DNA from: Colwellia psychrerythraea
GTDB lineage: Bacteria; Pseudomonadota; Gammaproteobacteria; Enterobacterales; Alteromonadaceae
DNA: 64,000 nucleotides
Assembly: GCF_000764225.1 (NCBI RefSeq)
Contig: NZ_JQED01000055.1
Coordinates: 514,130-578,129 of the forward strand
Reading direction: 5' to 3'
In this document: piece by piece, positions 9,457 through 18,905 of the stretch
How the letters are laid out: each line of letters starts with the position of its first letter
Position numbering within the stretch: position 1 is the stretch's first letter
The notes under the pieces: generated by a model
The model's input: only the letters and a program-made list of their open reading frames with translations
The model's database searches: none
What the model was told of the DNA's origin: nothing
Program-made: the position numbers and the translations under genes

Positions 9457-10134
9457 TCAGTTATATTTAGTAGAAGCTCTCATGCATTGTGTTAGTAGAG
9501 TACAAAACTCATTAAGATCTCTGTCTATTGCTGTTTCAGGTAGGTATAAATGATAACCCAATGCCTGATGTAACAGTGCGCAGTGATGTAGGAATGCGGC
9601 TAGTGGTCCTGTTATTATTTCACCAGATGATAAAGTAAAGGGCTCAAAATTAATCAAGCTCTGTTCAAGGGGAAGTAACTTCTGACTCATTGCAAAAGCC
9701 ACTAGAGGCTTTTGCTCGTGAATAAGCCGATTGGCCAAACGCGGTGATATTTTATCGGCTAACGAGGATAAATTTAATAAACGAATACCTATATAAGGAA
9801 GCTGTATTGTGGCGAGTCCTGACGTTTCGTTGATTAAAGAAATGCGTTGGACTTCTTGCCACTCAACCTGCCATTGCCCATACCTATGCTGATATTTTAT
9901 GCCTGTAGGATTTAGGGATAAACTGTATTTAGGCTCAAGGTACTTTGCTAAACCAGTGATAAATATCACCAATGCGCATAAGTAAATAAAAATAATCACC
10001 AAATGAAACTGTCGCCAATAACCTTGGCTAAATATGAAGGTGAAAAGTGCGATAACGACTGACACTAACATTAAAAAAAGTGCGTGGTGATTACTTTGTG
10101 CTTTAATATTGATAACAGGTAATGGTCTAGTCAT
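9457..10134 (-). CDS. DUF2982 family membrane protein
   Basis: A 225-residue protein with two membrane helices near the N-terminus (about residues 17-36 and 42-62), followed by a cytosolic beta-rich domain (YSLSLNPTGIKYQHRYGQWQ onward). The layout matches DUF2982, seen mainly in Shewanella, Colwellia and relatives. No function is known. It ends 16 bp from the convergent LysR gene and lies downstream of the DUF4124 gene on the same strand. Confidence 0.7.
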   Translation of the reverse strand: MTRPLPVINIKAQSNHHALFLMLVSVVIALFTFIFSQGYWRQFHLVIIFIYLCALVIFITGLAKYLEPKYSLSLNPTGIKYQHRYGQWQVEWQEVQRISLINETSGLATIQLPYIGIRLLNLSSLADKISPRLANRLIHEQKPLVAFAMSQKLLPLEQSLINFEPFTLSSGEIITGPLAAFLHHCALLHQALGYHLYLPETAIDRDLNEFCTLLTQCMRASTKYN

Positions 10135-10191
10135 GATTACCTCTAGTGGACAACCATTTTGCTAAGTATAGTTAATATTTTGTTATTCAAA

Positions 10192-10635
10192 TCAACGGCA
10201 GTTTTGTTTAATTAACTTAGTAAACCTTTTCTTTTGTTCTGCTAGTTGCTCTTCGCTTTGATAATTTCGCTCGCCATCAGCTGACATTAGGTAAAGGCGG
10301 CCACCTTGCTGATACAGAGCAAGTTCGCTTTTTAATTGATTACAATAACCTTTATTTTTTTGTTTTTGCTTAGCATTGCTTTGCGCTTTTTCTGCTTTAG
10401 CTTGTTTCGCTTTATTATAGTCTTGTTGCCACTGGCTGTTACTGCTAACAGGCTTTGCAATATTATTATTTTCACTTGGCTTTATTGTGGTAACTTTTTC
10501 GTCACTTATTGGTTTGTCGCTAAAGTGAACCTTGCCACTTTTATCAGTCCAAGTATAAATCTCTGCCATTGCACTAAATGGTAAACTCCAGCTTGCAGCC
10601 AGTAAAATAATGCTTATTCTTGTCAAGTTATCCAT
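10192..10635 (-). CDS. DUF4124 domain secreted protein
   Basis: A 147-residue exported protein: signal peptide (residues 1-24, ending FSAMA), then the DUF4124 motif EIYTWTDKSGKVHFSDKP (25-42), then a Lys/Gln-rich helical tail. DUF4124 is a short beta domain common on periplasmic proteins of gammaproteobacteria; its role is unclear. The next gene to the right, an M23 protein on the other strand, has the same domain, suggesting a shared periplasmic role. Confidence 0.8.
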   Translation of the reverse strand: MDNLTRISIILLAASWSLPFSAMAEIYTWTDKSGKVHFSDKPISDEKVTTIKPSENNNIAKPVSSNSQWQQDYNKAKQAKAEKAQSNAKQKQKNKGYCNQLKSELALYQQGGRLYLMSADGERNYQSEEQLAEQKKRFTKLIKQNCR

Positions 10636-10837
10636 AAATTCCCTTTGTAACTTAATACCTGTAGCTTAATACTGTTAATATAGTGTTTATCGTGTAAATA
10701 AGAGCGCTAAATTATTCCTAGGTAGAAACCATAACATAGCTTAATTGGCTTGTGGCAGCTCACGAGGATGAATTTTGTAAAAAATTATGGGCACTCGTAA
10801 CGCAATATGTCGCTTAAGTAACTCAAGGAATGCTTTA

Positions 10838-11731
10838 ATGAAGGGATTATGTCTATTATTATTACTCACAGGGTTATGCTCTGTATGCCAAGCTGGGCAA
10901 ATGTATAAATATAAAGATGCCAACGGCCATTGGGTATTTAGTGATAAACCACCTGAAAAAGAACAAGATTTTTCTACTTTACAGTTTAGTAGCCCGAAAA
11001 AAACAAGCTATAAAGTGCAACTGTATAATGTAAAGAACAAGAATGGTTATACTCTCTATGCTAAAAATGATTTTTATGCTCCTGTTGAAGTTGGCTTCAC
11101 CCCGCCAAATAAGCAAACCCTTATCAGTAAAGTTATCCCTGCAAGAAGCCGTATTGCTCTATTTGATAGTAAAAATAAAACGCTGACAGTTGATTATCGT
11201 TGGGCTCTTGGGGATCCCAACAGTATTGCTGATAATTACCAATATCGTGCCCCTTTTAATTCACCTAAAGGGCATAAAATAACCCAAGCCTTTAATGGAC
11301 AGTTTTCCCATACTAATGACTACAATAAATATGCAGTGGATATTGCAATGGATGTTGGTACTTATTTAACCGCAGTGAGAGCTGGTACAGTCGTTTGGGT
11401 TAAAGATGATTATCATATGAGCGGCAGGACTAATTATTTTTTAGACAAAGCAAATGTTATTAAAATATTGCATGATGATGGTACTTTCTCTTCTTATGCC
11501 CATATTCTCATGGACACTGCCATCGTAAAAGAAGGCGATAACGTTGCTGTTGGTGATAAGTTAGCTCGTTCAGGGTCGTCGGGATTTTCAACTGGGCCTC
11601 ATTTACATTTTTCTGTCATTAAAAATTCAGGGCTTAAAAATATCGCTATACCATTCAAGTTTGTTGATGATGCAGGTATAGTATTTATCCCTAAACGTGC
11701 AATGATCATGGTTGGAGCAAGTAAGCTTTAA
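10838..11731 (+). CDS. DUF4124 plus LytM/M23 peptidase-family protein
   Basis: A periplasmic cell-wall-hydrolase-like protein of 297 residues. I chose the ATG at 10838 because it has an AAGGA site 8 bases upstream and begins a clean signal peptide (MKGLCLLLLLTGLCSVCQA); the frame is open further upstream to 10787. After the signal comes DUF4124 (MYKYKDANGHWVFSDKP), a beta-rich linker, then the M23 domain with KYAVDIAMD, a GHK-like turn near HDDGTFSSYAHI and the zinc motif HLHF near the end. The first zinc histidine, normally HxGxD, looks replaced (NKYAVDIAMD), so it may be an EnvC/NlpD-like activator rather than an active peptidase. Confidence 0.85.
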   Translation: MKGLCLLLLLTGLCSVCQAGQMYKYKDANGHWVFSDKPPEKEQDFSTLQFSSPKKTSYKVQLYNVKNKNGYTLYAKNDFYAPVEVGFTPPNKQTLISKVIPARSRIALFDSKNKTLTVDYRWALGDPNSIADNYQYRAPFNSPKGHKITQAFNGQFSHTNDYNKYAVDIAMDVGTYLTAVRAGTVVWVKDDYHMSGRTNYFLDKANVIKILHDDGTFSSYAHILMDTAIVKEGDNVAVGDKLARSGSSGFSTGPHLHFSVIKNSGLKNIAIPFKFVDDAGIVFIPKRAMIMVGASKL

Positions 11732-11756
11732 TATGAGGAGTGTCATAGCAAGCAGG

Positions 11757-12905
11757 TTAATCAAGCGTCTTTTTAAATCGCATTGCCGCAATGAGTAAAC
11801 CTAAGCAGGTAAAAGCAATTAACCAGATCATATCAAAATTCATTTCAATAACATCGACGTCACGTAATACGACGCCTCTAATCAAACGAATAAAATGTGT
11901 GGCAGGTAATGCTTCTGCAATATATTGCGCAGGCAGCGGCATACCTTCATAGGGAAACATAAAACCAGACAATAGTATTGAGGGCAGCAAAATAAAGATG
12001 GTCATTTGCATTGATTGTAATTGGTTTTTAGTTACGGTTGAGATGACTAGCCCGAGTACCAAACTCGCACAAATAAATAACAAGGTAGCAATAGCAAGTT
12101 GACTTAATCCACCGTTAAAAGGCACGTTAAAAAGCCAATAACCTAGCCCTAAAATAATGGCAACTTGAATAGCACCAATAAAAATATAAGGAAATATTTT
12201 ACCTATCATCAATTCAATAGGAGCAAGTGGCGTGGTAATGAGCATCTCCATATTGCCACGTTCATGCTCTCTGACAATGGCTGCTGAGGTAAACATTATC
12301 ATGGTCATCGTCAGTATAACTGCGACAAGTCCTGGCACTATGTTCACTACACTCCGTTGTTCAGGGTTATAAAGTAAGGTTACTTCAAATGTAGGGGTAT
12401 TTCGGTTGGCGGGTTTATCAAGCAGCTCAACAAGCGGCATATTACGCAAACTTTTTATACTAGAGGCTATGACAGTATCAGAGCCATCGACTAACCATTG
12501 TGCAATGGGCCGACTGGTTTCTTGTTTACTTGAAGGTGGTAGGCCAAAGCCGACACTGGGATGTCGCACCAAACGTTGGCTTACGTCTTTTGGAATAATT
12601 AATACTGCCCGCACCTCATTACTATCTATCGCTTTTTGTGCCGCTTTTGTTGAGTGATAATTGTGAGTAAAAGTAATAATACCGGTTGCTGAAACGGTTT
12701 GTTGTAATACTCTGCTTAATGATGTTTGGCTATGATCAACTACGCCGACGGGTATGTTTCGTACATTGGTGTTAATAGCAAAAGCAAATAAAAGTAGCTG
12801 TACTAGTGGGATCATGATGACCATGGCAAAAGTCATTCTATCTCGTCTTAGTTGTAATAGCTCTTTCGTGACAATCGCTTGAATTCTCAATAGGGATGTT
12901 TTCAT
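11757..12905 (-). CDS. ABC-2 type exporter permease
   Basis: A 382-residue inner-membrane permease of the YbhS/YbhR/YhhJ type: one N-terminal helix (ELLQLRRDRMTFAMVIMIPLVQLLLFAFAI region), a large periplasmic domain (about 50-180), then five helices, with the ABC-2 signature around VREHERGNMEMLITTPL. The start at 12905 overlaps the stop of the ATPase gene (TAATG), giving translational coupling and the standard MKTSLLRIQ amino end. With the ATPase and HlyD genes it forms a tripartite-like exporter of unknown substrate. Confidence 0.9.
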   Translation of the reverse strand: MKTSLLRIQAIVTKELLQLRRDRMTFAMVIMIPLVQLLLFAFAINTNVRNIPVGVVDHSQTSLSRVLQQTVSATGIITFTHNYHSTKAAQKAIDSNEVRAVLIIPKDVSQRLVRHPSVGFGLPPSSKQETSRPIAQWLVDGSDTVIASSIKSLRNMPLVELLDKPANRNTPTFEVTLLYNPEQRSVVNIVPGLVAVILTMTMIMFTSAAIVREHERGNMEMLITTPLAPIELMIGKIFPYIFIGAIQVAIILGLGYWLFNVPFNGGLSQLAIATLLFICASLVLGLVISTVTKNQLQSMQMTIFILLPSILLSGFMFPYEGMPLPAQYIAEALPATHFIRLIRGVVLRDVDVIEMNFDMIWLIAFTCLGLLIAAMRFKKTLD

Positions 12906-13876
12906 TATCGTGCTACCCCTTGACCGGTACAACTTACGAAAACATCTTCAAGGCTTGGTCTCACAATAGCTAACTTATCTGTCGGTTTAATACAGAATTG
13001 TCGCTGTAATAGGGCTACTGGATTTGCTTCAACTTTGCTAACTAACACACGTAAATGTGTGCCTAGCTGAGCTGCTGATATAATTTGTGGCAGCGTGGTA
13101 AGTTTGTCCTTTATATAACGTAAATCAGTTGCGGCTATCTCCACAACTTGTGCTGCCATATTATTCATTAATGCTTGTGGGGAGCCGTCTGCTCTTTTAA
13201 TACCATTCTCTAAAATGGCTAGCTTGTGGCAACGTTCAGCTTCATCCATGTAATGTGTTGAGACTAATATTGTGGTGCCCTGATCACAAAGATCAAATAA
13301 CTGTTCCCAAAATTCACGTCTATTTTGCGGGTCAACGGCTGAAGTGGGTTCATCTAAAAAGAGTAGTTTTGGTTTGTGTATAAGCGCTGCGGCAAGCGCT
13401 AAACGTTGTTTTTGACCGCCACTCATGCTGCCAGCAAGTTGTTGGCTTTGCTGTGTTAGTTGGTGGGTACTTAATAATTCACTTAAACGAGATTTTTGTT
13501 CGTTAGCTGTTAGCCCATAAATCTTACTAACAAATTGCAAATTTTCTTTAACCGTAAGATCATCATAAAGTGAGAACTTTTGTGTCATATAGCCAATTTC
13601 TAAACGCAGTTTATTGGCTTCTTTAGGTAAGTGACAGCCCAAGACGTTAACTTGACCACTTGTAGGCTTTAATAACCCTGTCAATAATCGAATAGCAGTT
13701 GTTTTTCCCGAGCCATTAGGGCCCAAAAAACCGTAAATAGTTTGTTTTTCAACCGTTAAATCCAATTCTGATAAAGCAGCTAATGAACCGAAATTACGGC
13801 AAAGATTTTTAGCGTTTATAGCAAGCTCACGGTGATAATTTGTATTATTGGCAGCGTCACGTGTGGTAAAAATCAT
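12905..13876 (-). CDS. ABC exporter ATP-binding protein
   Basis: A 323-residue nucleotide-binding subunit. Walker A is GFLGPNGSGKTT (about residues 49-60), the signature is MSGGQKQRLALA, Walker B is KLLFLDEPTSAVD and the switch histidine is in VSTHYMDEA. The C-terminal tail resembles drug-export ATPases such as YbhF. It overlaps the HlyD gene upstream by ATGA and the permease downstream by one base, so the three are one transcription and translation unit. It powers export by the ABC-2 permease. Confidence 0.93.
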   Translation of the reverse strand: MIFTTRDAANNTNYHRELAINAKNLCRNFGSLAALSELDLTVEKQTIYGFLGPNGSGKTTAIRLLTGLLKPTSGQVNVLGCHLPKEANKLRLEIGYMTQKFSLYDDLTVKENLQFVSKIYGLTANEQKSRLSELLSTHQLTQQSQQLAGSMSGGQKQRLALAAALIHKPKLLFLDEPTSAVDPQNRREFWEQLFDLCDQGTTILVSTHYMDEAERCHKLAILENGIKRADGSPQALMNNMAAQVVEIAATDLRYIKDKLTTLPQIISAAQLGTHLRVLVSKVEANPVALLQRQFCIKPTDKLAIVRPSLEDVFVSCTGQGVAR

Positions 13877-14841
13877 GGCATTTGAACTTGTGCAGGCACA
13901 CCCATAGGCAAATCTGCAGCGCTATCGGGTAATTGTATTTCGGCTAAATACATCAGATTGGCACGCTCTTCTTGGTTCAGAGCGAAATAAGGAGTAAAAG
14001 CAGGCTCTGAAGAGATCCAGCGTACGGTTCCGATGATAGGGGCGTTTAAGCCATCGACGTATACCGTTAACTTATCAGTAACTTTTATATGCACTCGGTA
14101 GGGCTCAGGCACATAAATTCGAGCAAAAGGCGCAGTGCCTGCCAAGATGATGGCGATAGGACTACCTTGTGTTACTCGTTCACCTAAATTCCACGGTAAG
14201 TTATCTAATATACCATCGCGTTTGGCGGTAATGGTTAAGTCATTGAGTTTTTTGGTTTCGCTATCAAGCACCGCGATGCTTGTTGCTAAAATAGCGTTGG
14301 CAATTTGTAAGTCTTCAATGCGAGCGCCATTGATAAGTTGTAATAGTTTTTCTTGTGCATTGTGAAGCTTAGCTGTATTTTCGTCACGCGAAGCAAGGGC
14401 GTTATCTAATGTTGCTTGACTTGCTAGATCTTTTTTAATCAGTATGTTTACTCGTTGATAATTAGCCTCGCTTTTTACCAGTGCCGCTTTAGCGCCAGCT
14501 ACTTGCGCCGTAGCAGCGGCTACTTCCTCTTCACGAGCACCATTGTGTACTTTCTCTAAATTTGCCTTAGCTTGCTGCATTTCTGCTTGGGCTTTAGCAA
14601 CAAGCGCTTTTTGAATAGTATCATCAAGTTTTACGAGTATCGTGCCTTTGCTTACTTGGCTTCCCGTATTGATAGGTAAAGCGATGATGACTTCACTCAC
14701 GGTCGCAGTGTGAGCTATACGCTCTCGCTCTAATGTACCTAAGGCAAGGCCAGGTTTATTGTTATCACAGGCATTGAGTAATATTAACGAAATAATTAGT
14801 ATAAATAATCTAGGCAAAGTATCGGGAAATTTCGCAGACAT
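13873..14841 (-). CDS. HlyD-family periplasmic adaptor (lipoprotein)
   Basis: A 322-residue membrane-fusion protein. The N-terminus holds a lipobox, LLNAC at residues 21-25, so it is likely lipid-anchored. A biotinyl-lipoyl half-motif (NTGSQVSKGTILVKLDD) is followed by a coiled-coil hairpin with repeated AQAEMQQAKANL-type segments and the returning half (NLGERVTQGSPIAIIL). It is the first gene of the exporter operon and would bridge the ABC permease to an outer-membrane channel, probably TolC. It resembles YbhG/YhiI. Confidence 0.9.
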   Translation of the reverse strand: MSAKFPDTLPRLFILIISLILLNACDNNKPGLALGTLERERIAHTATVSEVIIALPINTGSQVSKGTILVKLDDTIQKALVAKAQAEMQQAKANLEKVHNGAREEEVAAATAQVAGAKAALVKSEANYQRVNILIKKDLASQATLDNALASRDENTAKLHNAQEKLLQLINGARIEDLQIANAILATSIAVLDSETKKLNDLTITAKRDGILDNLPWNLGERVTQGSPIAIILAGTAPFARIYVPEPYRVHIKVTDKLTVYVDGLNAPIIGTVRWISSEPAFTPYFALNQEERANLMYLAEIQLPDSAADLPMGVPAQVQMP

Positions 14842-15004
14842 GAATATTTATCTCATTGAAATGTAGACTAGTTTTTAGTTTAATCTCAATGAGTTTAAAG
14901 TCAATTTTTTCTCGAATGTTGAATTAATACTGATTAGATATGGACTGAGTTGAGCATGGTATTAATTGACTGTATAGGTATAGTCAAGTGCCTAATTACA
15001 GTCA

Positions 15005-15451
15005 TTAATTATATTGTTGCTCAAAATAACTCTCGATAATTAGCCTTGCCGATTCGGCATCAATATTATCTTTTTTTAAATTCTTGAAACCACCTCGAGC
15101 AAATAATTGCTCTTTAGCATCGGCGGTGGTTAACCGTTCATCTTGAAACTCTACCGGGATTCCAAAACGACCATGGACTCGGTTGCCAAACTTTTTGGCA
15201 TCAAGGGTAAGTTGCTGCTCACTACCGTCCATATTGAGTGGTAGTCCAATGACAATAAAGTCAGGTTGCCATTCCTTTAGAAACTTGGACAAATTATCCC
15301 AATGTGGAATACCGTCAACAGCCTTCACTGAACCAAGTGGTGTAGCACTACCTGTTATTTCTTGACCTACAGCAACACCAATATATTTTTTACCAAAATC
15401 AAAGCCAATAACAGTGCGTTGGCCAATGGGCGATTTAGTTTTAGTCGACAT
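15005..15451 (-). CDS. ruvX: RuvX/YqgF RNase H-fold nuclease
   Basis: YqgF-family protein of 148 residues from the ATG at 15451, chosen because AAGGA lies 6 bases upstream; the frame continues to 15499. Family motifs are VIGFDFGKKYIGVAVG with the first acidic residue, VIGLPLNMDGSEQ, VEFQDERLTT, and the final aspartate in NIDAESARLIIESY. Known members process pre-16S rRNA or resolve branched DNA. It sits directly after yqgE and gshB on the same strand, the usual gammaproteobacterial order. Confidence 0.92.
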   Translation of the reverse strand: MSTKTKSPIGQRTVIGFDFGKKYIGVAVGQEITGSATPLGSVKAVDGIPHWDNLSKFLKEWQPDFIVIGLPLNMDGSEQQLTLDAKKFGNRVHGRFGIPVEFQDERLTTADAKEQLFARGGFKNLKKDNIDAESARLIIESYFEQQYN

Positions 15452-15539
15452 TTTTTTCCTTGAATGGTTCATCGTTATAGTCGTCTGCTTATTTAGCAAA
15501 GTTACTCAACCGTTATACAGTCAACTGAAAGAGTTGCGA

Positions 15540-16232
15540 TTAAGCATGGCCAATATCGCTAGATAAATGAGCGATATCAATCCCCAATTTTTCAGTAGCT
15601 TTTTTCCAACGCTGTTCAATGGGCGTTTCAAAAAGAATTTCAATATCAGCGGGTGTCGTAAGCCACGAATTCGCTTGTAATTCTTGTTCTAGTTGACCGG
15701 GTCCCCAACCAGCGTAACCTAAAGTAACTATAAATTGTTCTGGGGCCTTTTGCGTGCCCAAAGACATTAGGATATCTTTTGAGGTAGTGATCATTAGTTC
15801 TTTACTCAATACCAATGAACTACTCCAGCCTGGTTGTGAACGATGCAATACAAAGCCTCGCTGTTGTGCAATAGGGCCACCTGAAAGTACTAGCTGCTCT
15901 AAGCTATTGCTGATATCAGTGACAAGCGTAATATCATTCATATCATCATTGTTAGTTAACTCACTGCTTTGGCTTAGGTTATCAGGTTTTTCATTGTCTT
16001 CAGGTTCTATTTGCTTGAGTAGATCCGCTAAGGTGATATTAACAGGTAAGTTGATGATCAGACCCATGGCGCCTTCTTCATTGTGCTCACAAATATAGGT
16101 CACCGTTTTGTTAAAATAGGGATCACCTAGAGAAGGCATGGCAATCAATAGTTGGTTTTCTAAACTCATCATCGATTGAGACGGATCTATTTCTGCACCG
16201 CTTTTGAGTGTTGCTTTTTGTTGTTTTTCCAT
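15540..16232 (-). CDS. yqgE: YqgE/AlgH family protein (UPF0301)
   Basis: A 230-residue UPF0301 protein, longer than the usual 187. The core is plain: LLIAMPSLGDPYFNKTVTYICEHNEEGAMGLIINLP. About 20 extra residues sit at the amino end (translation could instead start at MMSLENQ), and an acidic insert rich in Glu/Asp/Asn follows the first domain half (about residues 76-103). Function is unclear; AlgH was implicated in alginate regulation in Pseudomonas. It lies between gshB and ruvX, 13 bp from gshB. Confidence 0.92.
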   Translation of the reverse strand: MEKQQKATLKSGAEIDPSQSMMSLENQLLIAMPSLGDPYFNKTVTYICEHNEEGAMGLIINLPVNITLADLLKQIEPEDNEKPDNLSQSSELTNNDDMNDITLVTDISNSLEQLVLSGGPIAQQRGFVLHRSQPGWSSSLVLSKELMITTSKDILMSLGTQKAPEQFIVTLGYAGWGPGQLEQELQANSWLTTPADIEILFETPIEQRWKKATEKLGIDIAHLSSDIGHA

Positions 16233-16245
16233 GCAATTTCAACTT

Positions 16246-17208
16246 TTATTTTGTGATGTTATCTTCAATAGCATCCATTAGTTTACCACTGATATTGATT
16301 GGGTAAGCTGCTTCAATTTCACGGATACACGTAGGGCTTGTGACATTGATTTCAGTAACTTTATCACCAATGACATCTAAACCAACAAAGTATAGACCAC
16401 GCTTTTTCAATTCTGGGGCAATGGCATCGGCAATAGCTTTATCACTTACGCTAAGAGGGCGGGCTACACCACGTCCACCAGCAGCCAAATTACCGCGAGT
16501 TTCACCCTGAGCAGGTATTCGTGCTAGACAGTAAGGCATTGGTTCGCCGTTAACAATCAGAATACGTTTATCACCATCTACAATTTCAGGCATAAACTCT
16601 TGCACCATGGCATATTGCTCACCATGATTAGTTAAGGTTTCGATAATGACACCTACGTTGGCATCATTTGCTTTAATGCGGAAAATTGAAGCGCCACCCA
16701 TACCATCAAGAGGTTTAATAATAACGTCTTGTTGTTTGTCATGAAATTCACGAATTTTGTCACTACTTCGCGTAACCAAGGTTTTAGGAGTGAATTCGCT
16801 AAACCAAGCCGTAAATAACTTTTCATTACAATCCCGTAGGCTTTGCGGTTTATTCACAATGAGTGTACCTTCAACTTCAGCACGCTCTAACAGGTATGTC
16901 GCATAAATAAATTCAGTGTCAAATGGCGGATCTTTACGCATCAGTACTGCATCCAATTCACTCACAGCTATATCTTGTGGCTCAGATAACTCGTACCAAT
17001 GCTCGCTATCATCAAACACTGTTACTCGGTGTGTTGTTGCGCGACATTGGCCTTGCTCAAGGTATAAATCTTTCATTTCCATGTAGTAGAGTTCATAGCC
17101 ACGTTGCTGTGCCTCGAGCATCATTGCCATTGATGAATCTTTTGCTACTTTCACTTGTGAAATAGGATCCATTACTATGCCGAGTTTTATTACTTTATTT
17201 GTAGTCAT
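16246..17208 (-). CDS. gshB: Glutathione synthetase
   Basis: A 320-residue ATP-grasp ligase that joins gamma-glutamylcysteine and glycine to make glutathione. Family segments include KLGIVMDPI, VIIKPLDGMGGASIFRI (ATP-grasp glycine loop), and the C-terminal GLDVIGDKVTEINVTSPTCIREIE with the magnesium ligands. Length equals E. coli GshB. It lies in the conserved rsmE-gshB-yqgE-ruvX block. Confidence 0.96.
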   Translation of the reverse strand: MTTNKVIKLGIVMDPISQVKVAKDSSMAMMLEAQQRGYELYYMEMKDLYLEQGQCRATTHRVTVFDDSEHWYELSEPQDIAVSELDAVLMRKDPPFDTEFIYATYLLERAEVEGTLIVNKPQSLRDCNEKLFTAWFSEFTPKTLVTRSSDKIREFHDKQQDVIIKPLDGMGGASIFRIKANDANVGVIIETLTNHGEQYAMVQEFMPEIVDGDKRILIVNGEPMPYCLARIPAQGETRGNLAAGGRGVARPLSVSDKAIADAIAPELKKRGLYFVGLDVIGDKVTEINVTSPTCIREIEAAYPINISGKLMDAIEDNITK

Positions 17209-17266
17209 TTTTTATCCTGTTCAATATTAATTTTTAACGCTGTCGTTGAGCAAAACAACAATAAAT

Positions 17267-18001
17267 TTAGTGTAAATCACCGAAGCGGCATTGCAATGCG
17301 GTAATCGCCGTTAATGCGGCAGTTTCAGTACGTAATACTCTTGGGCCAAGAAGTACGTCGTGAAAATCACTGTCATTGGCTTGAGTGATTTCTTCATCAC
17401 TAAGACCACCCTCAGGGCCAATAAGCAATCGAACACGTGTATTCTCTACCGGTAAACTCATGATGGAATGCTGAGCTTTTGGATGTAAATTGATTTTTAG
17501 CGCAGTGGTTTTTTGCTTTAACCAATCAGCTAATAACATAGGCTCTGCCACAATGGGTACGCTTGCGCGACCACTTTGTTCACAAGCACTAATGACTATT
17601 TTTTGCCATTGCTGACGTTTTTTCTCAAGACGCTCTGCATTTAGTTTAACTCCGCAGCGTTCGGTAAATAAAGGCGTAATGGTATTTACGCCCAGCTCTA
17701 CCGATTTCTGTAAAGTAAAGTCCATCCTATCACCACGAGAAATACCTTGTCCTAAATGTATGTTTAGCGGAGATTCACTATTATTTTCTTCTTGGGAGAT
17801 GATTGTTACATCAGCTGATTTCTTACTGACATTACATAATGTTGCTGTGTATTGAAATGCCTCTTCACCATTAAATAATGTAATTGTGTCACCAGTCTTT
17901 AGGCGTAAAACTCGTACTACATGACCAAACGCATCATCAGATAATGGCATCGTTTCGTTAAGAGTAAACTGACTTTGTTGAAATATTCTTGGGTTACGCA
18001 T
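17267..18001 (-). CDS. rsmE: 16S rRNA m3U1498 methyltransferase
   Basis: A 244-residue SPOUT methyltransferase that methylates U1498 of 16S rRNA. The N-terminal PUA-like barrel starts MRNPRIFQQ; the C-terminal trefoil knot shows LLIGPEGGLSDEEI and LGPRVLRTETAALTAI, which bind S-adenosylmethionine. It is first in the rsmE-gshB-yqgE-ruvX run, with metK, the source of its cofactor, beyond the intervening DUF3313 gene. Confidence 0.95.
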   Translation of the reverse strand: MRNPRIFQQSQFTLNETMPLSDDAFGHVVRVLRLKTGDTITLFNGEEAFQYTATLCNVSKKSADVTIISQEENNSESPLNIHLGQGISRGDRMDFTLQKSVELGVNTITPLFTERCGVKLNAERLEKKRQQWQKIVISACEQSGRASVPIVAEPMLLADWLKQKTTALKINLHPKAQHSIMSLPVENTRVRLLIGPEGGLSDEEITQANDSDFHDVLLGPRVLRTETAALTAITALQCRFGDLH

Positions 18002-18170
18002 AATAGGCTTAATGGAAAATCATGATTATTAAACTAAAATAAGGGCGACAAGTGCAAAAAACAATGCATTAATCTATAAATGTATAAAGTTGTACTGTTT
18101 ATTGTTTTCATTTGACTAGCTACGAAAATACTTGTAATTTCTTAAGTAATATAAATAAAAAGGATTAACA

Positions 18171-18773
18171 ATGAAAAAAATTATACTTACCACGCTTGCG
18201 GCCAGTGTATTTTCTTTAGGACTCGCAGGACAATCAGCTATCGCTGGTGAAATGATCTCTGTGGATAAAAACTTTGCTAGCCCAATTATTTCATTAAGTG
18301 GATACGATAAAGTCTATGTACAAGACTTAGACATTTCCCACACCAAAATTATTTCACCTCCTTGGATCGACAAGGAAAGTTTCGAGTGGAAAGTCACTGA
18401 TAGTAACCGCGTTCATTTGAAAGCACGCTTTAAAGAAGGTGTTGAGAAAGGCTTAACCGAGAATAACGGCCGTTACGAAATTGTAGAGAAGGAAGGTAAG
18501 GGCGTACTGATTGTTGATGTAGAAATTATTAGTTTTATGCCGTATGCCTCACAAGAAGATACTGAAACAACAACAAAAGGCTCTGGTGAGTTCCACTTAT
18601 CTGTTCACTTACGTGATGGTAAAACAAGAAGTCTGATTCATATCTTTGAAGGTACACAAGCCATTGGTAGTGATTATCAACCAAATACTGCGATGGAAAG
18701 AGCTAAAGATGCCAAAAATCTATTTAAAGCTTGGGGTAAATCGTTACGTAAAAAACTTGATGCTGCTAACTAG
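18171..18773 (+). CDS. DUF3313-like exported protein
   Basis: A 200-residue protein with a signal peptide (residues 1-25, cut after SAIA). The body alternates strands and helices (YDKVYVQDLDISHTKI, GVLIVDVEIISFMPYA) and resembles DUF3313 or related envelope proteins of unknown function; I cannot confirm the family by eye. It has its own AAAGGA-like ribosome site and a strong terminator just downstream, so it is monocistronic and divergent from rsmE. Confidence 0.65.
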   Translation: MKKIILTTLAASVFSLGLAGQSAIAGEMISVDKNFASPIISLSGYDKVYVQDLDISHTKIISPPWIDKESFEWKVTDSNRVHLKARFKEGVEKGLTENNGRYEIVEKEGKGVLIVDVEIISFMPYASQEDTETTTKGSGEFHLSVHLRDGKTRSLIHIFEGTQAIGSDYQPNTAMERAKDAKNLFKAWGKSLRKKLDAAN

Positions 18774-18807
18774 TTCGAGCAATGACAATAGGTTAAATTA
18801 AACTAAA

Positions 18808-18843
18808 AAACCAGTTTACATACTTGATAAACTGGTTTTTTTA
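18808..18843. terminator. Bidirectional intrinsic terminator
   Basis: CCAGTTTA (18811-18818) pairs with TAAACTGG (18828-18835) around a 9-base loop, flanked by six A on the left and a T run on the right. It can end transcription of the DUF3313 gene on the plus strand and of metK on the minus strand. Confidence 0.9.
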
Positions 18844-18905
18844 CCCGTTGAGTTTGTGAAAGCCCGTATCTTGATTGGACAGAGCTTAATCTCTATAGAG
18901 GGCTA